From an uncultured Eubacterium sp. (GTDB lineage Bacteria > Bacillota > Clostridia > Lachnospirales > CAG-274): a DNA stretch of 47,944 bases. Below are positions 7,658 through 16,655 of the stretch, piece by piece. Under the pieces are notes generated by a model that made no database searches, was not told where the DNA came from, and saw only the letters and a program-made list of their open reading frames with translations. How positions within the stretch are numbered: position 1 is the stretch's first letter; every line of letters begins with the position of its first letter. The stretch is from NCBI GenBank assembly GCA_900545305.1, contig UQYD01000012.1, positions 1 to 47,944 on the forward strand, read 5' to 3'. The translations under genes were made by a program, and so were the position numbers.

Positions 7658-9820
7658 ATGAAAAATAAAACTATTTTCTTTACATTCTTATTTTGTATTT
7701 TATTTTCCCTTTCTTCCTACGCATATGAAGATGTTTTTTATACAGCTACCAAAAATGTAACTTTCCTTGAAGAAAAACAAGACCTTACCAAAATAATGAA
7801 AGTTGCCTTGTTTAATAATAACTTATCTGATACTGTAGAACCAAAGGTATTATATACTCAAAACAACACTTTAAAAGCCCTACTTTTCAAATATACAGGA
7901 AGTGACTATCCTGAAAATCTTTCAGTAGAAATTAACGAAAATAAATACAACATAACTTCTAAACCTGATAGTAACGGCTATGTATATTTTTATTTTCCAG
8001 AAAATACAGATACTGTAGTTTCTCCTTCTTCTATTGTATTTATTAACGATAAAGAAAGGTCGCAAAAATTTACCGTTAAGCCTACAGAAATTGTTTCACA
8101 AAATAAAGATTGGACCACATCTGATGACGGACACACTCTTTATAAATACATAGGAAGTGATACCTGCCCAACAGTTCCGAATTTTTATAAAGGTAATATT
8201 ATTACAACAGTTGGTGGCTACGAAAACGAAAATATTTTAGGAAATAAGAAAACTGGTATTACAGACATAACTATTTCAGAAGGAATACAGAAAATAGATA
8301 ATTATGCCTTTTACCAAATTTCTTCCCTTACTACAGCGAAATTACCCGACAGCATAGAAATAATTGGTGGGGCAACTTTTAAGGATACTTCTCTTAGTGG
8401 TCAGCTGACTATTCCCAAAAGCACAAAAGAAATATATCCTTATGCTTTCGACAGTACAAAAATTACAGCCCTTATATTAGATACAGCACTTGAAAAAATA
8501 GGTTCTTATGCTTTTTCTGACTGTATTAATCTTTCCGGAACATTAACATTGCCAAACAGCCTTACTTATTTAGGTGAAGGTTCTTTTTATCAATGTTCTG
8601 CTCTTACAGGAGATTTAACAATTCCTGCCGGAGTTACAAAAATAGGTAATGGTGCATTTTTTAACTGTTCAGGTTTTAATGGTTGTCTTACACTTGAAAA
8701 TGGTGTAAAGGAAACTGGTACACTTTCTTTTGGTGCAGCAAATTCAAAATATCCTATGTCTTTCAATAAACTTATACTTCCAAGTAGTCTGACAAAAATA
8801 GGTCCTTTCACTTTTCAATACTGTACAAAAATTCCTGAACTTACACTTCCTGAAGGTTTAGAGGTAATTTCAGACGGTGCTTTTGACCATATGACAGGTC
8901 TTGAAAATACATCTCTTACTATTCCATCTACAGTTAAAACCATTGGTGGTGATTACCTTGCAGATGAAAATACAGGCTATGGTGGTCACGTTTTCTACGA
9001 TATGGGAAAAACTGAAACTTTCAAATCTATATACACAGCTAGTGGAAACAAATACTTTACTTCATTGGACGGAGTTCTCTATTCTGCTGACAGAACAAGA
9101 ATGTTAGCCTACCCTAGAGGAAAACGAGAGACAGTATTTGAAATTCCAGAAGGTGTAACTCAAATTGATGAAATGGCATTTTCAAGAGCAACTTATTTAA
9201 AGAAAGTTATTTTGCCAAATAGCTATACCATTTCTACATATTTGCCCGAAAATATACTTAACAGAGAGTCTGCAAACAATCTTTCTGCTGCTTTTTACCT
9301 ATTTACCGGCATAGAAAATGTTTCTGTAAAAAGCTCTAATACAAAATACACATCCCTAGACGGCATACTTTATTCAAAAGATATGAAAACACTTTGGTAT
9401 GTACCTAACAAATATAAAGGTATTGTTAATATAGCTAATGGTGTTGAAAGAACAGAAAAAGGTTCAATGTTCATATCTAATAAAGGTAATACCCTATGGA
9501 CAAATATCATCTTTCCCTCATCTATGGTATGGATACATAATGATACAATAGATGTTTGTAATGAATATTTCAAAAATTTAGTTACAATAGATGATAGTTT
9601 GTATTATAATATTGAAGACGGAGCTATTGTTGAAAAGCCTTACAAACTAGGGGAGTTAAATTCTGATGGTGTAATAGATAATAAAGATACTGCCATAATT
9701 TTAAAGTATATTAACAACAATATGCTATTTAATTTCAATAAAAAATCTGCTGATGTAAACAAAGACCAAAAAGTAGATTTACTTGATGCTATAATAATTT
9801 TAAAAGGAGAAATACAATGA
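7658..9820 (+). CDS. Secreted BspA-type leucine-rich-repeat protein with C-terminal dockerin
   Basis: 720 residues from ATG 7658, which has GAGAAGG upstream; an ATG at 7643 is in frame but poorly placed. Signal peptide at 1-22 (hydrophobic core ending SSYA). A poorly characterised N-terminal beta-rich part to about residue 160 is followed by BspA-like repeats with the AF..C..L....IP..V..IG pattern, spanning roughly 180-600. A type I dockerin ends the protein: LNSDGVIDNKD and VNKDQKVDLLD are its two calcium-binding F-hand loops. It is probably displayed on a cohesin-bearing scaffold, though no cohesin is present here. The stop overlaps the next start by 4 bases (ATGA), indicating translational coupling. 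Confidence 0.85.
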   Translation: MKNKTIFFTFLFCILFSLSSYAYEDVFYTATKNVTFLEEKQDLTKIMKVALFNNNLSDTVEPKVLYTQNNTLKALLFKYTGSDYPENLSVEINENKYNITSKPDSNGYVYFYFPENTDTVVSPSSIVFINDKERSQKFTVKPTEIVSQNKDWTTSDDGHTLYKYIGSDTCPTVPNFYKGNIITTVGGYENENILGNKKTGITDITISEGIQKIDNYAFYQISSLTTAKLPDSIEIIGGATFKDTSLSGQLTIPKSTKEIYPYAFDSTKITALILDTALEKIGSYAFSDCINLSGTLTLPNSLTYLGEGSFYQCSALTGDLTIPAGVTKIGNGAFFNCSGFNGCLTLENGVKETGTLSFGAANSKYPMSFNKLILPSSLTKIGPFTFQYCTKIPELTLPEGLEVISDGAFDHMTGLENTSLTIPSTVKTIGGDYLADENTGYGGHVFYDMGKTETFKSIYTASGNKYFTSLDGVLYSADRTRMLAYPRGKRETVFEIPEGVTQIDEMAFSRATYLKKVILPNSYTISTYLPENILNRESANNLSAAFYLFTGIENVSVKSSNTKYTSLDGILYSKDMKTLWYVPNKYKGIVNIANGVERTEKGSMFISNKGNTLWTNIIFPSSMVWIHNDTIDVCNEYFKNLVTIDDSLYYNIEDGAIVEKPYKLGELNSDGVIDNKDTAIILKYINNNMLFNFNKKSADVNKDQKVDLLDAIIILKGEIQ

Positions 9821-10974
9821 TAAGTAAAGAAGTTCTTGAAATAAGAAAACTAATAAAAAAAGATTCTGACAGCTCTATAAGAGTTTGTGGCTGTTATGTT
9901 GCCGGTAATGAGAAAGAAAAATTAACATACATAAACGACTATCTTAGCAATATGCCTGACGAAGAACAGAACAAATATGCTGAACTTCTCAAAAAAACTC
10001 TTTCAGGCTCTATTGGTAAAAATCTTCACAATTTAGACTTTACAAAAGAAGCTGAGGAAGAAGACGGTCAGCAACGTTCACTTTTAGCTTTAAGAGCTGG
10101 GGAACTAAAGTCACAGGAAGCCCTTGACAATTTTTACGATTTTGTAATTGATAAATTTGACTATGTAGGTAACTATCTTATACTTCTTATGTACGATACT
10201 TACGATGTTCCTACAAAGACAAAGGACAATGTAACAATGGACGACTCTACAGACGTTTTCCAGTACATTGTATGCTGTCTTTGCCCTGTAAATCTTTCTA
10301 AAGCTGGTCTTAGCTACCACGAAGAAAATAATTCTATTGAACCTAGAACAAGAGATTGGGTTGTTGAACCACCTTGTATGGGCTTTATGTTCCCTGCCTT
10401 TAATGACAGAAGTACAGATATTCACAGCTTACTTTACTACGTAAAGTCAACTAAGGAAATGTATAGTGAATTTATAACAGATGCTCTAGGCTGTACCGAA
10501 ACTATTCCTTCAGCTGACCAAAAGCAGATGTTTAAGGATATAATTGAACAGGCTATAGTAAATCAGCCTGATTATGAAGTTGTCAATGTTGTAAGAGATA
10601 TTAATGAAAATCTTACTGAATATATTGAAAATCATAGTGGAGATGAGCCTGTAACATTAGGTAAAGAGGAAATTAAAAATCTTTTCCAAGCAAGTGGTGT
10701 AAAAGAGGAAGACCTTGAAAAGGTTGATACTCGTTTTGCTGATGAATTGGGAGAAGATATGCGTTTCAATGCCAGTGATATTCAGGAAAAGAGAAAGTTT
10801 GAAGTTAAAACAAATAATGTTGTAATTAATGTAAAACCTGAAGATTCCAACATTGTAAAAATTAAGATGATTGACGGTAGAAAATGCCTTGTAATACCTA
10901 TGGATAACAATGTTGAAATAAATGGCATAATGTCAATAATAAAAGAAGAACTTGAGAAAAACTCAGAAGAATAA
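9817..10974 (+). CDS. DUF4317 family protein
   Basis: 385 residues, cytoplasmic by composition with no signal or membrane segment. The N-terminal MISKEVLEIRKLIKKD, the CxCYV-like stretch, ALRxGELK, LLMYDTYDVP and the GFMFPAFNDRSTDIHSLLYY block match the DUF4317 family, widespread in Clostridia and of unknown function. Translation is coupled to the preceding dockerin protein through an ATGA overlap. That partnership is odd because one protein is secreted and the other is not. It is followed by the first hairpin-repeat cluster and a terminator. Confidence 0.85.
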   Translation: MISKEVLEIRKLIKKDSDSSIRVCGCYVAGNEKEKLTYINDYLSNMPDEEQNKYAELLKKTLSGSIGKNLHNLDFTKEAEEEDGQQRSLLALRAGELKSQEALDNFYDFVIDKFDYVGNYLILLMYDTYDVPTKTKDNVTMDDSTDVFQYIVCCLCPVNLSKAGLSYHEENNSIEPRTRDWVVEPPCMGFMFPAFNDRSTDIHSLLYYVKSTKEMYSEFITDALGCTETIPSADQKQMFKDIIEQAIVNQPDYEVVNVVRDINENLTEYIENHSGDEPVTLGKEEIKNLFQASGVKEEDLEKVDTRFADELGEDMRFNASDIQEKRKFEVKTNNVVINVKPEDSNIVKIKMIDGRKCLVIPMDNNVEINGIMSIIKEELEKNSEE

Positions 10975-10990
10975 TACAATATTCAACATT

Positions 10991-11190
10991 CAGAACAAAT
11001 TAACTTTGTTAATTTGTGGCTTGATAAGCAAGCCATCGGATTTATCTTTCCGATTCACTTGTCAGAACTTTCAACTTCGTTGAAAGCCACACTTCGTGTG
11101 TCCGATTTATCTTTCGGTTCATTGTCAGAACATTTTGCTTTGCAAAATGTGGCTTGTAAACAAGCCATCGGATTTATCTTTCCGATTCAC
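10991..11190 (+). repeat. Three-hairpin repeat cluster 1 (three units)
   Basis: Units at 10991-11058, 11063-11121 and 11126-11190. Each begins CAGAAC and ends TTCAC or TTCAT. Each folds as three adjacent hairpins: (a) ACAAATTAAC/GTTAATTTGT in unit 1, CTTTCAAC/GTTGAAAG in unit 2, ACATTTTGC/GCAAAATGT in unit 3; (b) GGCTTG/CAAGCC, CACAC/GTGTG, GGCTTG/CAAGCC; (c) ATCGGA/TCCGAT, CCGA/TCGG, ATCGGA/TCCGAT around the fixed loop TTTATCTT. Stem sequences change together while linkers and loop stay fixed. An open frame at 11014-11196 is only the repeat itself. Confidence 0.9.
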
Positions 11191-11194
11191 TATT

Positions 11195-11232
11195 AAAAGC
11201 TCCGTTTAGCTGATATGCTTTACGGAGCTTTT
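11195..11232. terminator. Bidirectional terminator after repeat cluster 1
   Basis: AAAAGCTCCGT (11195-11205) pairs with ACGGAGCTTTT (11222-11232). It serves the DUF4317 transcript and the convergent TIGR04076 gene. Confidence 0.85.
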
Positions 11233-11233
11233 A

Positions 11234-11497
11234 TTATTCTTCTACAACTTCAATTTTAAATACATTTATTGTGTCTACATCAGGACAGCAAAAAACAGCC
11301 TCACCATTTTTTTGATTTGGAATAGAACCACCATATCTCAAAATGTCAATGTAAGGAAAAGCAACATGCATAGCCATAGGGCAAAGTTTTCCTCTTTCAG
11401 TATCAAAATCAAAAGTATCCCCTACTTTATGCCCTCTGTGACAACCACATTTTCCTATTCTGTCTATAATTGTTATTTTTATTTTAGGTCTTTTCAT
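11234..11497 (-). CDS. TIGR04076 family protein
   Basis: 87 residues. The pattern KITIIDRIGKCGCHRGHKVG, a central CPMAMHVAFPYI and a C-terminal CCPD matches the TIGR04076 family of small Cys-rich proteins in anaerobes, function unknown. Clustered Cys and His (CGCHRGH near the N-terminus, Cys39, CC near 69) suggest metal binding, which is inference. It has its own promoter and a shared terminator. Confidence 0.8.
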   Translation of the reverse strand: MKRPKIKITIIDRIGKCGCHRGHKVGDTFDFDTERGKLCPMAMHVAFPYIDILRYGGSIPNQKNGEAVFCCPDVDTINVFKIEVVEE

Positions 11498-11532
11498 ATG
11501 CTCAATCCCACAATCTAAATATTTTAATGATA

Positions 11533-11561
11533 ATTATAATGACATTGGCATATAAAGTCAA
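11533..11561 (-). promoter_or_regulatory. Promoter of the TIGR04076 gene
   Basis: On the minus strand TTGACT (11561-11556), 17 bases, TATAAT (11538-11533), about 36 bases before the ATG. Confidence 0.65.
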
Positions 11562-11570
11562 ATATAAAAA

Positions 11571-11586
11571 ATAAGCTATAACTTAT
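11571..11586 (-). terminator. Weak terminator at the end of the urt operon
   Basis: A short ATAAG/CTTAT stem with a six-base loop, followed on the minus strand by TTTTTT, lies immediately after the urtE stop. The stem is weak and AT-rich, so confidence is moderate. Confidence 0.45.
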
Positions 11587-11587
11587 A

Positions 11588-12280
11588 TTAAATTGTCATT
11601 CTTGACTGTATTTCTTCCTTATTGGCATCTTTAGTTTTGCCACTCATAACGATAGCACCTTTATCCATAACATAGTATTCCTCTGCTACATCAAGTACAA
11701 AATCCAAATACTGCTCAACAATAAGTATAGTTATTCCAGTCCATTCATTTATTTTCTTAATTGCATAGCCAATATCGGCAATAATAGACGGCTGAATACC
11801 CTCTGTAGGTTCATCAAGTATAAGCATTTTAGGTTCAGAAACCAAGGCTCTTGCTATGGCAAGCTGTTGTTGCTGACCACCTGAAAGGTCGCCACCTTTT
11901 CTAAGCATAAATTTACTTATGATAGGAAACAGGTCAATAACATTTGGTGGAATTTTACCCTTACCACCTTTTACTTGAAGTCCCAATTTAAGATTTTCTT
12001 CAACTGTCATTTGAGGGAATATATCTCTACCCTGTGGAACATAGCCTATACCCAGTTTAGCTCTTTCGTAAGGCTTCATTTTTATTATTTCTTTGCCATC
12101 AAACATAATACTGCCCTTTGGCGTTTTTGTAAGACCCATAATTGATTTAAGTGTTGTACTTTTGCCTACACCATTTCTACCAATAAGACACACTATTTTT
12201 CCCTTAGGCACTTCTAGGGAAAGATTATCTATTATTTTACTTTCACCATAATAGGTATCAAGACCATTAATCTTCAGCAT
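11588..12280 (-). CDS. urtE: Urea ABC transporter ATP-binding protein UrtE
   Basis: 230 residues, LivF-like ATPase. Walker A GRNGVGKST (33-41), Q-loop in GYVPQGRDIFP, signature LSGGQQQQLAIARAL, Walker B MLILDEPTEGIQPS and H-loop-type VEQ. The PTEGIQPSI motif is typical of UrtE. It energises urea import with UrtD on the UrtBC membrane pair. Start preceded by GAGGAGGAG; it overlaps the end of urtD by 14 bases. Substrate is assigned from the adjacent urease operon. Confidence 0.92.
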   Translation of the reverse strand: MLKINGLDTYYGESKIIDNLSLEVPKGKIVCLIGRNGVGKSTTLKSIMGLTKTPKGSIMFDGKEIIKMKPYERAKLGIGYVPQGRDIFPQMTVEENLKLGLQVKGGKGKIPPNVIDLFPIISKFMLRKGGDLSGGQQQQLAIARALVSEPKMLILDEPTEGIQPSIIADIGYAIKKINEWTGITILIVEQYLDFVLDVAEEYYVMDKGAIVMSGKTKDANKEEIQSRMTI

Positions 12281-13040
12281 TTCTTTCTCCTCCTCTGCCT
12301 AAATAAACTTTCTGTACAGTTTCATCACCAAGTATGGAGTCAATATCACCCTCCATAAGCACTTTACCCTCGTGCATTACTGTTACCATATCAGCTATCA
12401 TTTTTACAAACTCCATATCGTGTTCAACAATAACAACTGTACATTCATTTTTAATTTGTTTTAAAATTTCTCCTGTTTTATAAGTTTCAGGCTTACCCAT
12501 ACCGGCAACAGGTTCGTCAAGCAATATAACTTTTGGCTTCTGAACAAGGAGCATAGCTATTTCAAGCCATTGCTTTTCCCCATGGGCAAGATTAATGCCC
12601 TTGTATCCCTTTTTATCCAAAAGGTCAACCATATCAAGAATTTCATCTATTCGCTCTTTTTCTTCTTCTGTTGGCTTTGAAAAAATAGAACTTATTACAC
12701 CTTTTCCATTTTTAAGAGATAATTCCATATTTTCATATACTGTAAGATTTGTAAATACAGAGGGAACCTGAAATTTTCTACCAATACCAAGACCAACTAT
12801 AAGATACTCTTTCATACCGGTTAATGTAATTTCCTTACCGTCTGGGAAATACTTAACCTTGCCATTTGTAGGCTTAGTTTTGCCACAAATAATATCCAAA
12901 AGTGTAGTTTTACCTGCACCATTAGGACCAATAAAGAAATGAATTGTGTTTTCCATTACATTTATATTTACATCTGTCAATGCCTTAAATCCATCAAAAA
13001 CAACAGATATATTTTCAAGAGATAGAATTTTATTTGCCAT
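12267..13040 (-). CDS. urtD: Urea ABC transporter ATP-binding protein UrtD
   Basis: 257 residues from ATG 13040 (MANKILSLEN), which has AAGGAGG seven bases upstream; a GTG two codons earlier sits too close to that site. LivG-like ATPase: Walker A GPNGAGKTT, Walker B VILLDEPVAGMGKPE, H-loop VIVEHDMEF. The signature is unusual, with INLAHGEKQWLEIAM replacing LSGGQ, which is normal for UrtD. Its Shine-Dalgarno site lies within the last codons of urtC, so translation is coupled. Confidence 0.92.
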   Translation of the reverse strand: MANKILSLENISVVFDGFKALTDVNINVMENTIHFFIGPNGAGKTTLLDIICGKTKPTNGKVKYFPDGKEITLTGMKEYLIVGLGIGRKFQVPSVFTNLTVYENMELSLKNGKGVISSIFSKPTEEEKERIDEILDMVDLLDKKGYKGINLAHGEKQWLEIAMLLVQKPKVILLDEPVAGMGKPETYKTGEILKQIKNECTVVIVEHDMEFVKMIADMVTVMHEGKVLMEGDIDSILGDETVQKVYLGRGGERNAED

Positions 13041-13042
13041 AA

Positions 13043-14113
13043 TCACGCCTCCTTACCTGTTGCTTTCTTTAAATTAAACTTTGCAACTAAATCAGATGCA
13101 ATACCTACAATACCTCGTCTAAAGAAAAGTATAACTACTGTAAAGAATATACCAATAAAGTATTGCCATACACTTGGGAAAGCTGAACTAACACTAAATT
13201 CACAAGCTGAAACAAGAATTGCACCAATAACAGCACCTATTAAAGAACCTCTGCCACCTACAGCAACCCAAATTACCATACCAACTGAAAAAGTAATACT
13301 CATTTCTGTAGGAGAAATTGAGTTGTTAAGGTTTACATATAACGCACCGGCTATTGCAGCAAAAACAGCAGAAAGTACATATACAAAATTCTTAAATGAA
13401 CTAACCTTATAGCCTGAGAAATATGTTCTGTTTTCGCCATCTCTTATAGCAACAAGTATTTTGCCAAACTTTGTACTTATTAAAAATGAAGTCAAAGCAT
13501 AAACAAGAACAAGAACTACTAAAGCTATGTAAAATAAAATCTTTATATTATTTGGATTATAGTAAGAACCTATAATTGTATCAATACCTGTTATACCATT
13601 TGTACCGTTTGTATAAGGCTGAAGTCCATTAAAGAGTGTATACATAGCCCAAGTAAGTGCCTGAGATATAATTGAAAAATAAACACCTTTAACTCTGCTT
13701 TTAAATATAAAATAACCTATTACCCACGCTATTAATGTTGGTACAGCAATCATAAGTATAATAGACAATGGCAATGAATTAAAAGGTTTCCAAAACCAAG
13801 GAAGTTCTGTAAAACCACCTCTTTGCATAAAGTCAGTTATTTTTCCACCAGTTTTTTGGAGCAGTAAATACATTGCCATACCATAAGCACCCAGACAAAA
13901 ATAAATACCATGACCAAGACTGAGTATGCCAGTATAACCCCAAATAAGGTCAATACCAATAGCAACTATTGCAAAAGTTATGTATCTGCCAAATCTAACA
14001 ATACTTGATGAAGTGAGAAGTCCCATATCTGTAAAAAGAGGTACTAATGCAAGAAGTATTACTACTATAGAAAAGGCAATATTTCGTGGATTTTTAGTAA
14101 AAAAACTTTTCAT
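13043..14113 (-). CDS. urtC: Urea ABC transporter permease UrtC
   Basis: 356 residues, LivM-like permease with about nine to ten membrane helices. Characteristic segments are GYTGILSLGHGIYFCLGAYGMAMYL and, near the C-terminus, WVAVGGRGSLIGAVIGAILV. It forms the urea channel with UrtB in the cytoplasmic membrane. Start at AGGAGG with good spacing, 14 bases after urtB. Confidence 0.92.
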   Translation of the reverse strand: MKSFFTKNPRNIAFSIVVILLALVPLFTDMGLLTSSSIVRFGRYITFAIVAIGIDLIWGYTGILSLGHGIYFCLGAYGMAMYLLLQKTGGKITDFMQRGGFTELPWFWKPFNSLPLSIILMIAVPTLIAWVIGYFIFKSRVKGVYFSIISQALTWAMYTLFNGLQPYTNGTNGITGIDTIIGSYYNPNNIKILFYIALVVLVLVYALTSFLISTKFGKILVAIRDGENRTYFSGYKVSSFKNFVYVLSAVFAAIAGALYVNLNNSISPTEMSITFSVGMVIWVAVGGRGSLIGAVIGAILVSACEFSVSSAFPSVWQYFIGIFFTVVILFFRRGIVGIASDLVAKFNLKKATGKEA

Positions 14114-14127
14114 TATAACACCTCCTG

Positions 14128-15030
14128 TTAATCATCAAGTGAACGACTTCTAATTGTAAACAAGCCCTGTGGCTTTTTCTGAAGAAATACAATAACTATA
14201 ATAAGCACAATAAACTTTGCTATAGATGCTGAAGTTAAGTTTTCCATAAATACACTTGAGAAACCTATAATATCTGCACCACAGAATGTACCAAGAAGTT
14301 TACCCACACCACCGAGAACTACTACCATAAATGTATCAACAATGTACTTTGTACCAAGTGTTGAATCAATAGAAAAGAGTAATGATATAGAACAGCCTGC
14401 AAGACCTGCAAGTCCAGAACCAATACCAAAGGTAATACTATCCATTTTTTTAGTATTAATACCAAGGCATTGTGCCATACTTCTATTCTGCATTGTAGCT
14501 CTCATTTTAGAACCAAAGTTAGTTCTGTACATAAGTAACCAAACACCTACAAGACAGAAAATCATCATTACAATAATGAAAATTCTTACATAAGAAAAAG
14601 TTACATCGCCAGTACCTACATTTCCCTGTAAAAATGAAGGAGCTTTTACATTAACCGGCTGTGCACCAAATATACTACGAGCTAACTGCTGTAAAATAAG
14701 GCTGACACCCCAAGTAGCAAGCAAACTATCAATTTCATTTCCATACAATCTTGAAACAATTAACTTTTCCATAATTACCCCTATAGCAAAAGCTACGCCA
14801 AAGGCAGCAAAAAGAGCAACTATGTAATAAGCATCAAAAACACTACTTGGCAAAAATGCTGAAAACAGATTTTGAACCACATAAGTAGTATAAGCACCAA
14901 TCATAATGAACTCACCATGAGCCATATTAATAACTCGCATAAGACCAAAAGTTATTGCCAAACCTAAGGCAGTTATTAACAATATTGAGCTAGTGCTTAG
15001 TCCATTAAATATTACTGTCATTATATTCAT
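14128..15030 (-). CDS. urtB: Urea ABC transporter permease UrtB
   Basis: 300 residues from ATG 15030, which follows AGGAGGAAAGTTT; the frame continues nine codons upstream to another ATG without a ribosome site. LivH-like permease with about eight helices. Family segments include GLAITFGLMRVINMAHGEF near the N-terminus, LLATWGVSLILQQLAR and VDTFMVVVLGGVGKLLGT. Partner of UrtC. Confidence 0.92.
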   Translation of the reverse strand: MNIMTVIFNGLSTSSILLITALGLAITFGLMRVINMAHGEFIMIGAYTTYVVQNLFSAFLPSSVFDAYYIVALFAAFGVAFAIGVIMEKLIVSRLYGNEIDSLLATWGVSLILQQLARSIFGAQPVNVKAPSFLQGNVGTGDVTFSYVRIFIIVMMIFCLVGVWLLMYRTNFGSKMRATMQNRSMAQCLGINTKKMDSITFGIGSGLAGLAGCSISLLFSIDSTLGTKYIVDTFMVVVLGGVGKLLGTFCGADIIGFSSVFMENLTSASIAKFIVLIIVIVFLQKKPQGLFTIRSRSLDD

Positions 15031-15125
15031 AAACTTTCCTCCTATTATTTTTTTCACTAAAAACTAACAGGTGGAACTAAGCCCACCTGTCAGACAATCT
15101 AAAAATAATTTCCAGTATTTCAAAA

Positions 15126-16370
15126 TTATTCAAGAGGTTTTAAATTAGCAGCTACTGCCCAATCGTAAGTTGTTAAATATGGGTCTGGCTCAACTGGAGA
15201 ATCTGTTGACTTAACTTCATTAATAGTACCGTCAGCTGAAATCTGACCAATTCTAACTGGCTTTGAAATATGGTGGTTATCGCCATTTAATGTTACAAGA
15301 CCTTCAGGTGCCTGGAATGTAAGACCACCACAGTTTGCCTTAATAGCATCTACATCAAAGCTACCAGCCTTTTCACAAGCTTCTTTCCAAAGGTAAACAC
15401 CAATGTAAGCTGCCTCAACTGGGTCTGATGTAACTCTATCCTTACCAAACTTAGCCTTATAAGCCTCAACAAACTTCTTGTTTTCAGGTGTATCTGTTGT
15501 CATATAGTAATTCCAAGCTACTAAGTGACCATCAAGTAAGTTAGCACCAATAGAATTTACTTCTTCTTCTGCAATAGAGAATGACATTGTCATTACATCA
15601 TTTGATGTAACACCTGCATCTGCAAGCTGTTTAAAGAAGGCAACGTTTGAATCACCGTTTAATGTATTAATAATTACATCCGGCTTTTTAGCCTTAATAT
15701 CTGCAATAATTGTCTGGAAGTCTGTATGACCAAGAGGTACATATTCTTCAGCAACAGTCTGACCTCCTAAAGCTGAAATCTGAGCCTTAGCAATCATATT
15801 TGCTGTCTGAGGGAATACATAATCAGAACCTAACAAATAGAAATTCTTGTAGCCTTTATCCTTGTAGCAATAGTCAATAGCTGGTACAGCCTGCTGATTA
15901 GGAGCAGCACCCATATACATAATATTTTCAGAACTTTCCATACCTTCATACTGTACTGGATACCAAAGTAAACCATTCATACCTTCAACAACTGGCTTAA
16001 CAGCCTTTCTTGATGCTGATGTCCAACAACCAAAAATTGTTGCAACCTTATCGTCCTGTAAAAGTTTCTGAGCCTTTTCAGCAAACTTTGAAGGTTCAGA
16101 AGCACCGTCTTCTTCAACAGCTTCAATCTGCTTACCAAGTACACCACCAGCAGCATTGATTTCTTCAATAGCCAAAAGCTCGGCATCTCTTACTGATGTT
16201 TCACTTATTGCCATTGTGCCACTTAATGAATGGAGTAAACCAACCTTTACTGTATCACCACTATTAGCTGTACTACTAGCCGGGCTACTTTCTCCACAAG
16301 CTGTCATACCAAAAAGTAATGTTGAACCTAATAACAAAGCTACAGCTTTCTTCCACAATTTCATTTTCAT
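15126..16370 (-). CDS. urtA: Urea-binding lipoprotein UrtA
   Basis: 414 residues. Lipoprotein signal with lipobox FGMTAC (Cys near residue 26), then a Leu/Ile/Val-binding type I periplasmic fold: VKVGLLHSLSGTMAISE, EEINAAGGVLGKQIE, ATIFGCWTSASRKAV and GLLWYPVQYEGMESS. The last is typical of the urea/short-chain-amide (UrtA/FmdD) branch. It captures urea outside the membrane for UrtBCDE. The start follows TTTGGAGG. The promoter and a hairpin-containing leader lie upstream. Confidence 0.92.
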   Translation of the reverse strand: MKMKLWKKAVALLLGSTLLFGMTACGESSPASSTANSGDTVKVGLLHSLSGTMAISETSVRDAELLAIEEINAAGGVLGKQIEAVEEDGASEPSKFAEKAQKLLQDDKVATIFGCWTSASRKAVKPVVEGMNGLLWYPVQYEGMESSENIMYMGAAPNQQAVPAIDYCYKDKGYKNFYLLGSDYVFPQTANMIAKAQISALGGQTVAEEYVPLGHTDFQTIIADIKAKKPDVIINTLNGDSNVAFFKQLADAGVTSNDVMTMSFSIAEEEVNSIGANLLDGHLVAWNYYMTTDTPENKKFVEAYKAKFGKDRVTSDPVEAAYIGVYLWKEACEKAGSFDVDAIKANCGGLTFQAPEGLVTLNGDNHHISKPVRIGQISADGTINEVKSTDSPVEPDPYLTTYDWAVAANLKPLE

Positions 16371-16428
16371 AATTTTGTACCTCCAAATTCTCTTAAATTT
16401 TTATGTATTATCTTTACTACTTAATCAT

Positions 16429-16487
16429 AAAAAAATGACGCCCCTTGATTTTCATAATTCAAATCAAGTGACGCCATTGTCTAAAAA
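16429..16487 (-). promoter_or_regulatory. Putative attenuator in the urtA leader, with conserved motif
   Basis: On the minus strand a hairpin (arms 16478-16461 and 16451-16434, about 18 bp with two G-U pairs and one mismatch) is followed by a seven-T run. This is an intrinsic terminator about 60 bases upstream of the urtA start. Just 5' of the stem is TTTTTAGACAA (16487-16477). The ureA leader has the same word in the same place. The two leaders also share the preceding ATAAT.ATGTATT block. Confidence 0.6.
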
Positions 16488-16495
16488 CAATACAT

Positions 16496-16604
16496 ATTAT
16501 ACAAAGTTTCAAATAAAGCATTACAAATATAATAGCTTATAACTTCTGAAATAATTGTGCATCAGAATTGTTTGCATTGTAGCAAATTTTTATTAACTTG
16601 TCAA
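16496..16604 (-). promoter_or_regulatory. Promoters of urtABCDE
   Basis: On the minus strand TTGACA (16604-16599), 17 bases, TACAAT (16581-16576) forms a near-consensus promoter. A TATAAT at 16501-16496 may be the -10 box of a second promoter closer to the gene. The urea transporter therefore has its own transcription start in addition to any read-through from ureD. Confidence 0.65.
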
Positions 16605-16616
16605 GAGAATTTTTAC

Positions 16617-16655
16617 AAAAAATGAATTTTTTTATTAAGATTAATTCATTTTTTA
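16617..16655 (-). terminator. Weak terminator overlapping the ureD stop
   Basis: An AT-rich inverted repeat (AAAAAATGAATT against AATTCATTTTTT) spans the ureD stop and ends in a T run on the minus strand. It probably ends part of the ure transcript. Confidence 0.45.

Noticed and set aside
10991..11190. CRISPR-like array
   Set aside because: Units are hairpins with 4-base linkers and no unique spacers, and the unit sequence varies in both stem arms.
11014..11196. Open frame of about 60 codons with KQAIGFIFPIH segments
   Set aside because: It is a translation of the three-hairpin repeat; the same peptide recurs in the frame at 24699-24980, also inside repeats. No ribosome site, and the repeats show RNA/DNA-structure constraint rather than codon constraint.
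16429..16487. ANTAR target or known riboswitch in the urtA leader
   Set aside because: A small ATTGT/ACAAT stem with a six-base loop exists before the terminator, but the loop lacks the A1 and G4 expected for ANTAR targets, and no guanidine or glutamine riboswitch core was recognised.
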